From positions 62,001 to 126,000 of the forward strand of contig NZ_AGUF01000047.1 in assembly GCF_000236785.1 (NCBI RefSeq): a stretch of 64,000 nucleotides of DNA, given 5' to 3'. The first letter of the stretch is position 1, and every line of letters starts with the position of its first letter. The notes under the pieces were generated by a model. The model was not told the DNA's origin. It saw only the letters and a program-made list of their open reading frames with translations, and ran no database searches. Below, piece after piece: positions 16,114-24,133 of this stretch. Both the position numbers and the translations under genes were made by a program. This DNA is from Achromobacter arsenitoxydans SY8. Lineage in GTDB: Bacteria > Pseudomonadota > Gammaproteobacteria > Burkholderiales > Burkholderiaceae_B.

Positions 16114-16235
16114 AAAGAACGCTGTGGCTCTGCCTGCTTTACCTGGGCGTGCTGGCCGTGATGGTGATCCAGGCGGACACGTCCGCCAACCTGGGCAAGC
16201 CGATGGAAATCGAGTTCCAGTACTCGAAGTTCTAG
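16110..16235 (+). CDS. DltX-like 41-residue membrane microprotein with C-terminal FxYxxF
   Basis: The ATG overlaps the dltD-like stop (ATGA). The 41-residue product has a short basic start (MKRT), one membrane helix (residues about 5-20, LWLCLLYLGVLAVMVI), a short periplasmic linker, and ends in EIEFQYSKF. The terminal F-Q-Y-S-K-F fits the FxYxxF motif of DltX, whose tyrosine is reported to carry the D-alanyl intermediate between the MBOAT protein DltB and DltD. The size, topology, motif at the very C-terminus and overlap with dltD all agree. It is too short for routine gene callers and may be unannotated. Confidence 0.75.
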   Translation: MKRTLWLCLLYLGVLAVMVIQADTSANLGKPMEIEFQYSKF

Positions 16236-16344
16236 ACCGCCCTTCCCGGACGCGCCGCATCCCTGCGTAACGGCCGCCTTTCGGGGACAGGTCACAAATC
16301 TGCAATAATCGGGGCCTTCTCGCCGGAACCTCGCCCCCGACTCC

Positions 16345-17820
16345 ATGTTCGACCTCTTCCACGGCCTAGACCTTTGGGTTGGCCTCAGTCTTGTGCTGGC
16401 CCTGACATTCGTCCTGGCCTTCGAATTCATCAACGGCTTTCACGACACGGCAAACGCCGTCGCGACCGTCATCTACACCAAGGCGATGCCGCCGCACCTG
16501 GCGGTGGTGCTGTCGGGCATCTTCAATTTCCTCGGCGTGCTGCTGGGCGGTGTGGGCGTGGCCTACGCCATCGTTCACCTGCTGCCGGTCGAACTGCTGA
16601 TCAACGTGGACACGGGCCGCGGCCTGGCCATGGTGTTCGCCATGCTGGCGGCGGCCATTGCCTGGAACCTGGGCACCTGGTATTTCGGCATTCCGGCTTC
16701 CAGTTCGCACACCCTGATCGGCTCGATCCTCGGCGTGGGCCTGGCCAACGCGATAATCACCGATCTGCCCCTGGGCGAAGGCGTGAACTGGGGCAAGGCC
16801 ATTGATATCGGCCTGTCGCTGGTGGCCTCGCCCATCGCCGGTTTCGTGGTGGCGGGCGGGCTGCTGCTGGCGCTCAAGCGCTGGCTTCCGCTGTCCAAGA
16901 TGCACAAGACGCCCGAACAGCGCCGCGCCATCGACAACAAGAAGCACCCGCCCTTCTGGAACCGACTGGTGCTGGTGCTGTCGGCCATGGGCGTGAGCTT
17001 CGTGCACGGCTCGAACGACGGCCAGAAAGGGATCGGCCTGATCATGCTGGTGCTGATCGGCATTGTCCCCGCGAACTTCGTCCTGGACACCAACAGCACC
17101 ACGTACCAGATCGAGCGCACTCGCGACGCGGCCAACCATCTGCTGGTGTTTTACCAGCGCAACGAAGCGATGCTGGGCGACTACCTGGCGCTCAAGCGCA
17201 CGGACATCCAGGAAGAGCTGCCGGCCAATTTCCGCTGCGATCCGGCCCTGACCGTGCCGACCATCATCGCGCTGCAGACTGACCTGCACGGCGTAAGCAA
17301 CTACAGCGACCTGTCGGCCGACAAGCGCATCGCGGTGCGACGCTATCTGCTGTGCCTGGACGACACCGCCAAGAAGGTGTCCCGCCTGGAAGGGCTGCCG
17401 GCCCGCGAACGCGCCGACCTGCAGCGCCTGCGCGCAGACCTGACTGCCACGACCGAGTACGCCCCCTTCTGGGTGATCGTGGCGGTCGCCCTGGCGCTCG
17501 GCGCGGGCACCATGGTCGGCTGGCGCCGCGTGGTGCTGACCGTAGGCGAAAAAATCGGCAAGCAGGGCATGACCTACGCCCAGGGCATGTCGGCGCAACT
17601 GACGGCGGTTGGCGCCATCGGCCTGGCCAACGTGTTCAGCCTGCCCGTATCGACCACCCACGTGTTGTCCTCCGGCGTGGCGGGCACGATGATCGCCAAC
17701 AAGACCGGGCTGCAGGGCAACACCGTGCGCAACATCCTGCTGGCCTGGGTGCTGACCCTGCCCGCGTCGATGCTGCTGGCCGCCGGCCTGTTCTGGATCG
17801 GCGTGCAGATCGCGGGCTGA
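16345..17820 (+). CDS. pit: PitA-family inorganic phosphate transporter
   Basis: This 491-residue integral membrane transporter is a proton/metal-phosphate symporter. Family repeats are visible: FINGFHDTANAVATVIYTKA near residue 30 and FVHGSNDGQKGIGLIMLVLIG near residue 220, plus PASSSHTLIG and LPVSTTHVLSSGVAGTM pore segments. A hydrophilic loop of about 130 residues (260-370) splits the two halves, as in E. coli PitA. It is transcribed alone. A -10-like AATAAT lies at 16304-16309. Confidence 0.95.
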   Translation: MFDLFHGLDLWVGLSLVLALTFVLAFEFINGFHDTANAVATVIYTKAMPPHLAVVLSGIFNFLGVLLGGVGVAYAIVHLLPVELLINVDTGRGLAMVFAMLAAAIAWNLGTWYFGIPASSSHTLIGSILGVGLANAIITDLPLGEGVNWGKAIDIGLSLVASPIAGFVVAGGLLLALKRWLPLSKMHKTPEQRRAIDNKKHPPFWNRLVLVLSAMGVSFVHGSNDGQKGIGLIMLVLIGIVPANFVLDTNSTTYQIERTRDAANHLLVFYQRNEAMLGDYLALKRTDIQEELPANFRCDPALTVPTIIALQTDLHGVSNYSDLSADKRIAVRRYLLCLDDTAKKVSRLEGLPARERADLQRLRADLTATTEYAPFWVIVAVALALGAGTMVGWRRVVLTVGEKIGKQGMTYAQGMSAQLTAVGAIGLANVFSLPVSTTHVLSSGVAGTMIANKTGLQGNTVRNILLAWVLTLPASMLLAAGLFWIGVQIAG

Positions 17821-17827
17821 CGGCCCG

Positions 17828-17852
17828 GGCCGTGCGGGCAATCCGCACGGCC
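17828..17852 (+). terminator. Strong hairpin after pit
   Basis: GGCCGTGCGG (17828-17837) and CCGCACGGCC (17843-17852) form a perfect 10-bp stem with a GCAAT loop, starting 8 bp after the pit stop. No T run follows, so it is a possible terminator or 3' stabiliser. Confidence 0.45.
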
Positions 17853-17917
17853 GATGCAACACTCTGGCTATCGCGCCGGTCTAGCCCCGCATCCCCGCCG
17901 GCGTCTACGATGGCGCC

Positions 17918-18574
17918 ATGGCTACCCGAACCCCCACCCTGCATTACATTTTCGACCCGCTCTGCGGCTGGTGCTACGGCGCCGCGCCGCTGGTGGAGGC
18001 CGCGCGCGGCATCCCCGGCCTGCACATCGAGCCCCACGGCGGCGGCATGATGACGGGCAGCAACCGCCAGCCGGTCACGGACGCCCTGCGCCGCTACGTC
18101 ATGCCGCACGACGAGCGCATCGCCGGGCTGACGGGCCAGGTTTTCGGCCCCGATTATTTCGACGGCCTGCTGCGCGACAGCGGCGCCGTGTTCGATTCCG
18201 CGCCGCCCACTACGGCAATTCTTGCCGCGCAGACCCTGGCCGGCCGCGGCCTGGACCTGCTGCGCCGGATCCAGCACGCGCACTACGTGCAGGGCCTGCG
18301 CATCGCCGACCCCGCCGTGCTCAAGGATCTGGCCGCCGACATCGGCCTGGACGCCGATGCATACGCCACGGCCTATGCCGACGCCGACGGCGCCCCCACT
18401 GCCGCGCATATCGCCGCCAGCCGCAAACTGCTGGCCCAGGTCGGCGGCACGGGCTTCCCCACGCTGGCGCTGGAACGCGACGGCGTCTACGCGCTGCTGG
18501 AACCCAGCCGCTATCTCGGCCGGCCCGAGCAATGGCAGGCGCATCTGCGGGAGCGGATCCAGGGCCCGGCCTGA
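17918..18574 (+). CDS. DsbA-family thioredoxin-like protein
   Basis: The 218-residue protein has a thioredoxin fold with the active-site motif CGWC at residues 16-19, after strand 1 (TLHYIFDPLCGWCYG). A long helical insertion follows, then the cis-Pro loop GGTGFPTLALE near residue 175. No signal peptide is present, so it is cytoplasmic, unlike periplasmic DsbA. It belongs to the FrnE/2-hydroxychromene-isomerase-like side of the DsbA family. Its partner is unknown. It ends 19 bp from the convergent GST gene. Confidence 0.85.
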   Translation: MATRTPTLHYIFDPLCGWCYGAAPLVEAARGIPGLHIEPHGGGMMTGSNRQPVTDALRRYVMPHDERIAGLTGQVFGPDYFDGLLRDSGAVFDSAPPTTAILAAQTLAGRGLDLLRRIQHAHYVQGLRIADPAVLKDLAADIGLDADAYATAYADADGAPTAAHIAASRKLLAQVGGTGFPTLALERDGVYALLEPSRYLGRPEQWQAHLRERIQGPA

Positions 18575-18593
18575 CGCCGGGCCGTCCGCGGCC

Positions 18594-19205
18594 CTAGGAC
18601 TCTTCGATATCCCCGTCCCGCTGCAGGGCGCGGTGCATGGCCGGGCGGTCGCCCAGACGTTCGACATAGGCGCCGAAAACGGGCGTCTCCGGGATGATCT
18701 TCAATTGCATCATGTATTGCAGCGAGCCGCCCAGCACGATGTCCACGGCCGAGAACCTGTCGCCCAGGAAAAACGGCCGCGCCTCCAGCACGCGAGTCAG
18801 CACTTGCTCGACCTCGTCGGCCGACGCCCACCCGAGCGCCGGCTGGTGCGGCGTCTTGAAGGCGCGCTCGACCATGGCGGGCTCGAACACCCCGGTGGAA
18901 TAGGCCAGCCAGGTCAGGTAAGGCCCGCGCTGGCGGTCTCCCACGAGCGGCCCCAGCCCGCCCTGCGGAAAAAGGTCGGTAAGGTACAGCGCGATGGCGG
19001 GCGTTTCGAACACGGGCACCCCGTCGTGCACCAGCGCGGGCACTTTGCGGTGGGGGTGTATGTCGATGTAATCCGAGGGGATCGGGCCCGCGCCGTCGCT
19101 GCCGTGGATCGACACCATTTCGGTGTCGTAGGGCACACCCAGTTCCTCGAGCAGCCAGAGAATCCGGAACGACCGCGAGCGCGGCGCATGGTAGAGCGTA
19201 AGCAT
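18594..19205 (-). CDS. Glutathione S-transferase family protein
   Basis: The 203-residue protein has an N-terminal thioredoxin-like domain (LTLYHAPRSRSFRILWLLEELGVPYD; the Ser after PRSRS is the likely catalytic residue), the conserved HKVPAL-type cis-Pro loop (HRKVPALVHDG), and FETPAIALYLTDLFP. A helical C-terminal domain follows. The start at 19205 is fixed by a near-perfect Shine-Dalgarno AAGGAGG 6 nt upstream; an upstream in-frame extension to 19394 has no support. The substrate is unknown. Confidence 0.9.
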   Translation of the reverse strand: MLTLYHAPRSRSFRILWLLEELGVPYDTEMVSIHGSDGAGPIPSDYIDIHPHRKVPALVHDGVPVFETPAIALYLTDLFPQGGLGPLVGDRQRGPYLTWLAYSTGVFEPAMVERAFKTPHQPALGWASADEVEQVLTRVLEARPFFLGDRFSAVDIVLGGSLQYMMQLKIIPETPVFGAYVERLGDRPAMHRALQRDGDIEES

Positions 19206-19248
19206 GGTCGGCCTCCTTGGGGGTACGACCATTTTGCCTTGCTGGTTG

Positions 19249-19596
19249 CTACGCCGCCAAGGCCAGCAATATCCCGTATCCCGCCATCCCGAGCAGCACC
19301 GCCGCGCCCGTGTTGCTGACGAGGCGCGCCGCCACCCCGGTGACGGCCAGTCCGCCCACGTAGGGCGCGATGCTGGCAGCTTGCTCGCCTGCACCCAGCA
19401 GGTCCGGCACGATCACGGCGGCGGCGATCCCCGCCAGCAGCGACGGCCCCAGCGCCGCCAGCGCGGAACCCTCGCGGGAAAGATGGCGCAGCAGGCGGCT
19501 GCGCTCGGACAGCATGAAGGGCAGCGCGCGCGTCAGATAGGTGATGACCGCCATGGCGATGACCGCGCCCCAGAATTCCAGTCCGCCGGCGTTCAT
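19249..19596 (-). CDS. azlD: AzlD, branched-chain amino-acid export subunit
   Basis: The 115-residue small membrane protein has about four helices, with the AzlD pattern AVITYLTRALPFML near residue 17. It works with AzlC as a two-component exporter of branched-chain amino acids or related compounds. Its start overlaps the azlC stop by 4 bases (ATGA), so translation is coupled. Confidence 0.9.
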   Translation of the reverse strand: MNAGGLEFWGAVIAMAVITYLTRALPFMLSERSRLLRHLSREGSALAALGPSLLAGIAAAVIVPDLLGAGEQAASIAPYVGGLAVTGVAARLVSNTGAAVLLGMAGYGILLALAA

Positions 19597-20306
19597 GCGA
19601 GCCTCTTCAAACGATAGGCGGCGCAGCCAATCACGGCGCCGACCAGGATGGCCAGGCTGGTGTGGCCCAGGGCGGCCACCAGGCCCGCGCCCGCCACCGC
19701 CGCGACGATGGGCAGGCCCATGCCCCGCCTGGCGCTCTGGCAGACCAGCGCCATGAACAGCGCCGGCAGCGCAAAGCGCATCACCTGGGACAGCATCGGG
19801 TAGTGGCGTTCCAGTCCGTCGCCCGCGTACACGCCCACCGCGGTGCCGGCGATCCAGGTCAGCCAGGCGCCCAGACCCAAGGCGATCATCCACCCCTGGC
19901 GGCGGCCGGGCTGGACGCTCTGCAGGCGATTGAACGCGGTGGCGAAGACTTCGTCGGTCAAGAGGAACGCGACCTTCAGGCGGTCGTGCAGGGCGGGCGG
20001 CAGGAAACGCGACAGAAGCGGCCCGTACAGCAGATGGCGGGCGTTGAGCAGCGAACACAGCGCCACCACCCACAGCCAGGGCGTGCCGGCCTTGATCGAG
20101 GCCAGCAGCAGGAACTGGCTGGCGCCGGCATAGACCAGCACCGAGATCAGGACAACCTGCAGCGGACTCAGTCCGGCGGCAACGCCCGCAATGCCGAAGG
20201 TCACGGCCACCGGAAAGTAGCCGATCATCACGGGCAGGCAGGATTTCAGTCCGTCGATGCGCGCGCTGCCGGGCAGCGCGGTCGGGGCGGCGTGGGGAGT
20301 CTCCAA
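19593..20306 (-). CDS. azlC: AzlC, branched-chain amino-acid export permease
   Basis: The 237-residue inner-membrane protein has family features SCLPVMIGYFPVAVTFG and VLVYAGASQFLLLASI, then NARHLLYGPLLSRFLP. AzlC/AzlD in Bacillus, and YgaZ/YgaH in E. coli (BrnFE in Corynebacterium), export branched-chain amino acids. It is the upstream member of the azlCD pair, with no adjacent Lrp-type regulator. The cbpAM pair is upstream on the same strand but separated by 61 bp. Confidence 0.92.
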   Translation of the reverse strand: METPHAAPTALPGSARIDGLKSCLPVMIGYFPVAVTFGIAGVAAGLSPLQVVLISVLVYAGASQFLLLASIKAGTPWLWVVALCSLLNARHLLYGPLLSRFLPPALHDRLKVAFLLTDEVFATAFNRLQSVQPGRRQGWMIALGLGAWLTWIAGTAVGVYAGDGLERHYPMLSQVMRFALPALFMALVCQSARRGMGLPIVAAVAGAGLVAALGHTSLAILVGAVIGCAAYRLKRLA

Positions 20307-20367
20307 GGTGCTTTTCGCTTCTTCGTAGTACAGCAGGCGCCCATTCTACCCATCCCCGCTGGCCGCT

Positions 20368-20688
20368 TCAGGGCTTGTCCGGCGCCCCCAGCGCCCGCAA
20401 CTGGGCCTTCAGCCGGCGGACCTCCTGGCTGAGGTCCAGGATGAGCGCCACGGCGTCCAGGCCGGCGCCAAAGTCATGCTCCAGGCGGCGCGCGTGCAGC
20501 GCGCGCTGCAGGTCCACACTGTAGAACCGCCAGTCCGAAGGACCGCGGCCGCTGGCGTTGACAATGCCGACCTCGACCAGGCGGGCGACCCACTCCACTT
20601 CCGCGCCGCAGGCGCGCGCCAGGTCGTCCGTGCTGAGCGGCTGCGCCTTGCCCACGACGGTGGCGCTGGTGATCACAATCTTCTTCAT
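20368..20688 (-). CDS. cbpM: CbpM, modulator of the DnaJ-like protein CbpA
   Basis: The 106-residue protein has a MerR-like helical N-terminal domain (LSTDDLARACGAEVEWVARLVEVGIV, then WRFYSVDLQRALHARRL) and a C-terminal coiled helix (LILDLSQEVRRLKAQLRAL). CbpM binds and inhibits CbpA. Its start is 2 bp after the cbpA stop, the usual gene order. Confidence 0.9.
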   Translation of the reverse strand: MKKIVITSATVVGKAQPLSTDDLARACGAEVEWVARLVEVGIVNASGRGPSDWRFYSVDLQRALHARRLEHDFGAGLDAVALILDLSQEVRRLKAQLRALGAPDKP

Positions 20689-20690
20689 GG

Positions 20691-21632
20691 TCAGACCCCC
20701 AGGTGGCGTCGCGGGTTGAAGGGCAGGTCCTGCTGCAGCTTGCGGTAGGCCGCCTTGGCGGCCTCGCTGTCGGCCGGCGGCAGCACCAGATCCAGCACGA
20801 AATACAGGTCTCCGGCCGGATCGCCAGGAATGCCGCGCCCGCGCAGGCGCAGCTTGCGTCCGTTACCCGAACCGGGCGGAATCGAGACCTCGACCGTGCC
20901 GCCGGGGGTGGGCGCCTGGACGCTGGCGCCCAGGGCCGCTTCCCATGGCGCCACCGGCAGCGTCATGTAGAGATCGCGGCCTTCGGCGCGGTAGCGCGGA
21001 TGCGGCTTGAAGCGCACTTCCAGGTACAGATCGCCGTTTTCGGCGCCGCCATAGCCGGGCATGCCCTGCCCGGCCAGGCGGATGTACTGGCCTTCGCGCA
21101 CGCCTGCCGGGATCTTGACGCTGAGGGTGCGGCTCTGCATGTGCGGACGGCCCTGATCGTCCATCTGCATGGACCGCAGGCTGATATCCCGCGTGGCGCC
21201 CTTGAGGGCGTCCTCCAGGTCGACCTCGATGGCCGCGTGGTGGTCTTCGCCGCGCGCGCGGAATTCCTGCTGCCGCGCGCCGTGCCGCTGGGCGCGGCCG
21301 CCGAACAGCGACGAGAAGAATTCGCTGAACTGCGCCTCGTCGCCGGGCGCCGCGCCGCGATGGAACTCGAAGCCTTCGTCCCAGCCGGGCGGCGGCTGGA
21401 ATCCGCCATCGGGCGTTACGCCCGCCGCCAGGTTGTCATAGGCCTGGCGCTTTTCGGCGTCGCGCAGCACGTCGTAGGCTTCGTTGACGTCGCGCATGCG
21501 GACCTCGGCGTCGCTTTCCTTGCTGACGTCGGGATGGTATTTGCGGGCGAGCTTGCGGTAGGCCTTCCGGATTTCATCGTCGGACGCGCCCTGCTCCACC
21601 CCGAGAATGCTGTAGTAGTCCTTGAACTCCAT
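20691..21632 (-). CDS. cbpA: CbpA, DnaJ-like co-chaperone / curved-DNA-binding protein
   Basis: The 313-residue protein has an N-terminal J domain with HPD at residues 34-36 (EFKDYYSILGVEQGASDDEI onwards), a Gly/Phe-rich linker (GFQPPPGWDEGFEF) and two C-terminal beta domains (VKIPAGVREGQYIRLAGQGMPGYGG). It has no zinc-finger cysteines, which separates it from DnaJ. CbpA stimulates DnaK and can bind curved DNA. The start at 21632 is the family N-terminus; the open frame upstream to 21728 is not supported. It is followed directly by cbpM. Confidence 0.92.
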   Translation of the reverse strand: MEFKDYYSILGVEQGASDDEIRKAYRKLARKYHPDVSKESDAEVRMRDVNEAYDVLRDAEKRQAYDNLAAGVTPDGGFQPPPGWDEGFEFHRGAAPGDEAQFSEFFSSLFGGRAQRHGARQQEFRARGEDHHAAIEVDLEDALKGATRDISLRSMQMDDQGRPHMQSRTLSVKIPAGVREGQYIRLAGQGMPGYGGAENGDLYLEVRFKPHPRYRAEGRDLYMTLPVAPWEAALGASVQAPTPGGTVEVSIPPGSGNGRKLRLRGRGIPGDPAGDLYFVLDLVLPPADSEAAKAAYRKLQQDLPFNPRRHLGV

Positions 21633-21862
21633 ATGCCAGCTCACCTTAAGGGTTGAGGCCGCACCCGGGGGCAAGCCCGCTCCGGCCTTGAATAGCAAAA
21701 AGATAGGGGTTATGGACCGATTTTTCAATGCGCTATGCCGTCATTTGCCCGGCGCGCATAATGTGCGATTACCGCGCATCCGCCCCCCCTGAGCGGCCCG
21801 GGCGCCCGACCTGTCCTTTACCCATCGCGGGCCCTGTGCAAGCCCCGCCCCAGGAACTGAAC

Positions 21863-22348
21863 GTGCTGGAAATCATCGACGTCGACTTCAACAACCCCGA
21901 ACACGGCAGCCAGGTGCTGGCCATGCTGAACGAATACGCCAGCGGCCCCATGGGCGGCAACGCGCCGCTGCCGGCCTATGCGCAGGCGAACCTCATCGCC
22001 GAACTGGCCCGGCGCCCCACCGCGCACGCGCTGCTGGCGCGCATCGACGGCGAGGCCGCGGGCGTGGCCGTCTACCTGGAAGGCTTCTCCACCTTTGCCT
22101 GCCGGCCGCTGCTCAACCTGCACGACCTGGCCGTGGCCCCGAAATTCCAGGGCCAGGGCGTCGGCGGGCGGCTGCTGGGCGCCCTGGAGGCGCGGGCGCG
22201 CCAGATGGGCTGCTGCAAGATCACACTGGAGGTGCTGGAAGGCAATGCGGTAGCCCAGGGGCTGTACCGCAAGCTGGGCTTCGAGGGCTATGCGCTGGAC
22301 GACGCCACCGGCCGCGCCATGTTCTGGCAGAAAAAGCTGGCCGCCTGA
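21863..22348 (+). CDS. GNAT-family N-acetyltransferase
   Basis: The roughly 161-residue protein has the GNAT acetyl-CoA loop PKFQGQGVGGRLLGALEARA, preceded by LHDLAVA and followed by ITLEVLEGNAVAQGLYRKLGF. The substrate is unknown. I chose the GTG at 21863 (a CAGGAAC ribosome-binding site 8 nt upstream, then LEIIDVDFNNPEHG), because the protein predicted from the earlier ATG at 21728 has an N-terminus without family resemblance. The start is uncertain. It is divergent from cbpA. Confidence 0.85.
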   Translation: MLEIIDVDFNNPEHGSQVLAMLNEYASGPMGGNAPLPAYAQANLIAELARRPTAHALLARIDGEAAGVAVYLEGFSTFACRPLLNLHDLAVAPKFQGQGVGGRLLGALEARARQMGCCKITLEVLEGNAVAQGLYRKLGFEGYALDDATGRAMFWQKKLAA

Positions 22349-22423
22349 ATGGCGTAGTATTGGTGTTTTTGCCCGGGGGCGCGGATACCGCCGGGCCGGC
22401 AGATCCACGACGCAGGAATCGCA

Positions 22424-22753
22424 ATGAAGATGAGCAACATCCCCTTCGGCACCACGGACTGGTCCGAGGTGGAACGCACCGAACACGCCGGCGACACAGG
22501 CATGGCGTACTGGCGCACCCGGCAATTTGGCGACCTGCGGGTGCGCATGGTGGAATACACGGCCGGCTACCTGGCCGACCACTGGTGCAGCAAGGGACAC
22601 ATCCTGTTCTGTCTTGAAGGCGAACTGCACACCGAACTGGAAGACGGCCGCCGGTTCGTGCTGACGCCCGGCATGAGCTACCAGGTGGCCGACCAGGCCG
22701 AACCGCACCGCTCGTCCACCGCCACCGGCGCAAAACTCTTCATCGTGGACTGA
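22424..22753 (+). CDS. DHCW-motif cupin-fold protein
   Basis: This 109-residue single-domain cupin fits the DHCW-motif family: FGTTDWSEVERTEHAG at the start, RMVEYTAGYLADHWCSKGH carrying the family's Asp-His-Trp-Cys cluster (here in the order DHWC), LEGELHTELEDGRRFVL and the final YQVADQAEPHRS. Cupins of this size may bind a metal through the two His and the Cys; the function is not known. It follows the GNAT gene by 75 bp on the same strand. Confidence 0.8.
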   Translation: MKMSNIPFGTTDWSEVERTEHAGDTGMAYWRTRQFGDLRVRMVEYTAGYLADHWCSKGHILFCLEGELHTELEDGRRFVLTPGMSYQVADQAEPHRSSTATGAKLFIVD

Positions 22754-22869
22754 CGCGCCGGCGCGACACGGCCGGATTGCAGTTGCGTTACGCTTTGCAA
22801 ACGTGCTTTTGCAAACTCGGCCGCCCCGCGGCCCAGACACAAATTACCCCGCCTGACCGGAGACAAGCC

Positions 22870-23502
22870 TTGGGCGCCCCGATTACGCTATACGTCGATT
22901 CCCTGTTCCTGAGTCCCTACGCCATGTCGGTGTACGTGGCGCTGACCGAAAAGCAGCTGTCTTTCGAAGTGCGCCCCATCGACCTGGCCGCCGGGGAACA
23001 GCGCATGCAGCCATTCCAGTGCCGCGCGCTGACCTCCCGGGTGCCGGCGCTGACGCATGCGGACTTCAACCTGACCGAATCCAGCGTCATCGCCGAATAC
23101 CTGGACGAAGCTTTCCCGCCGCCCAAGCATGCCGCCCTGTATCCGTCCGACCTGCGCGAACGCGCCCGCGCGCGCCAGTTGCAGGCGTGGCTGCGCAGCG
23201 ACCTGGCCGCCCTGCGCCAGGAGCGGCCTACCGAGACCGTGTTCTACGGCGTTGCGGGCGAACCCCTTTCCGACGCCGCCCATGCCGCCGCGGCCAAGCT
23301 GATCCACGTGGCCGACCACCTCATCGGGGTGGGCCAGACCACGCTGTTCGATGCGTGGAGCATCGCCGACACCGACCTGGCGGTCATGCTCAAGCGGCTG
23401 TCGCTGGACGACCTGCCCGACACCTTGCGCGACTACGCCGACGCCCAGTGGCAACGGCCCGCCGTGCAGAAATGGCTGGAACACAACGCCGCCGCCCGCT
23501 AG
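22870..23502 (+). CDS. yfcF: YfcF-like glutathione transferase
   Basis: The 210-residue protein aligns closely with my memory of E. coli YfcF, a glutathione S-transferase with peroxidase activity: ITLYVDSLFLSPYAMSVYVAL, LTESSVIAEYLDEAFPPP, RARARQLQAWLRSDLAALR, ERPTETVF, DAWSIADTDLAVML and YADAQWQRPAVQ. The best start is TTG at 22870, with GGAGA about 6-7 nt upstream and the family N-terminus right after. An ATG-type start at 22777 would add 31 unrelated residues. Confidence 0.88.
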   Translation: MGAPITLYVDSLFLSPYAMSVYVALTEKQLSFEVRPIDLAAGEQRMQPFQCRALTSRVPALTHADFNLTESSVIAEYLDEAFPPPKHAALYPSDLRERARARQLQAWLRSDLAALRQERPTETVFYGVAGEPLSDAAHAAAAKLIHVADHLIGVGQTTLFDAWSIADTDLAVMLKRLSLDDLPDTLRDYADAQWQRPAVQKWLEHNAAAR

Positions 23503-23560
23503 CAGCGGCAGGACGGCATTCCCTGGACCTCTGCGACAAGGCCACGCCCCGGGAGCCGCG

Positions 23561-23968
23561 ATGCAATTGCTGGATCACGTCTCCATTACCGTCTCCCGCC
23601 TGGACGCCGCCCGCCCCTTCTATGACGCCGTGATGCGGGCGCTGGGCGCCGACAAGGTCTACGACCGCCCCGACGCCCTGGGATACGGCGAACGCTGCCG
23701 GCCGGGCAGCGACGCCCATACTTATCTTTCTGTTTTCGCCACCATCGGCGCGCCGCCGGATGCCGCCTCGGGCGCCCGGCGCCACTGGTGCTTCAAGGCG
23801 CCCAGCCGGGCGGCCGTCGACGCCTTCCATGCCGCAGGGCTAGCTCACGGCGGCCGCGACGAAGGCGCACCCGGCTTGCGTCCCGATTACCACCCCCAGT
23901 ACTACGCCGCATTTCTGCTGGACCCGGAAGGCAATCGCGTCGAAGCTGTCTGCCACGGCCCGGGCTGA
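23561..23968 (+). CDS. VOC-family (glyoxalase-like) protein
   Basis: The 135-residue single VOC domain begins LLDHVSITVSRLDAARPFYDAVMRALG and ends FLLDPEGNRVEAVCHG, the family's metal-site strand (Glu in VEAV). His5 and Glu near residue 129 are likely metal ligands. The family includes glyoxalases, dioxygenases and resistance proteins; no specific activity can be assigned. It lies 58 bp after yfcF. The 165 bp downstream hold the FNR-type box of the next operon. Confidence 0.85.
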   Translation: MQLLDHVSITVSRLDAARPFYDAVMRALGADKVYDRPDALGYGERCRPGSDAHTYLSVFATIGAPPDAASGARRHWCFKAPSRAAVDAFHAAGLAHGGRDEGAPGLRPDYHPQYYAAFLLDPEGNRVEAVCHGPG

Positions 23969-23998
23969 GCCGTCGCGCCCTCCCCGTCCCCAGGTATT

Positions 23999-24014
23999 TT
24001 TGACCCGGGTCAAA
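23999..24014 (+). promoter_or_regulatory. FNR/Anr-type palindrome upstream of the DUF3141 operon
   Basis: TTTGACCCGGGTCAAA is a perfect 16-bp palindrome with the FNR/Anr/Dnr core TTGA-N6-TCAA; both halves are of the GTCAA type. Its centre is 127 bp before the ATG of the DUF3141 gene and it has no other gene to serve on the plus strand. A class II arrangement would put the transcript start near 24048, but no clear -10 is visible there. A GC-rich hairpin (CCGGCGG/CCGCCGG, about 24088-24112) lies in the leader. Confidence 0.55.
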
Positions 24015-24133
24015 CGTGCTGATGTTGCACCGCAGCATCCATTGAGGTGTAATGGAGAGGTCAAATCAGCCGGTTCCACTGGGGACCGGCCCGGCGGCCT
24101 TCCGCCGCCGGCAGCTACTTAGAGGAGATCGCC

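Noticed and set aside
16290-16309. A Pho-box-like arrangement AGGTCAC-AAAT-CTGCAAT before pit
   Set aside because: Only 4 and 5 of 7 positions match the repeats, and Pit transporters are usually not PhoB targets. Chance similarity is likely.
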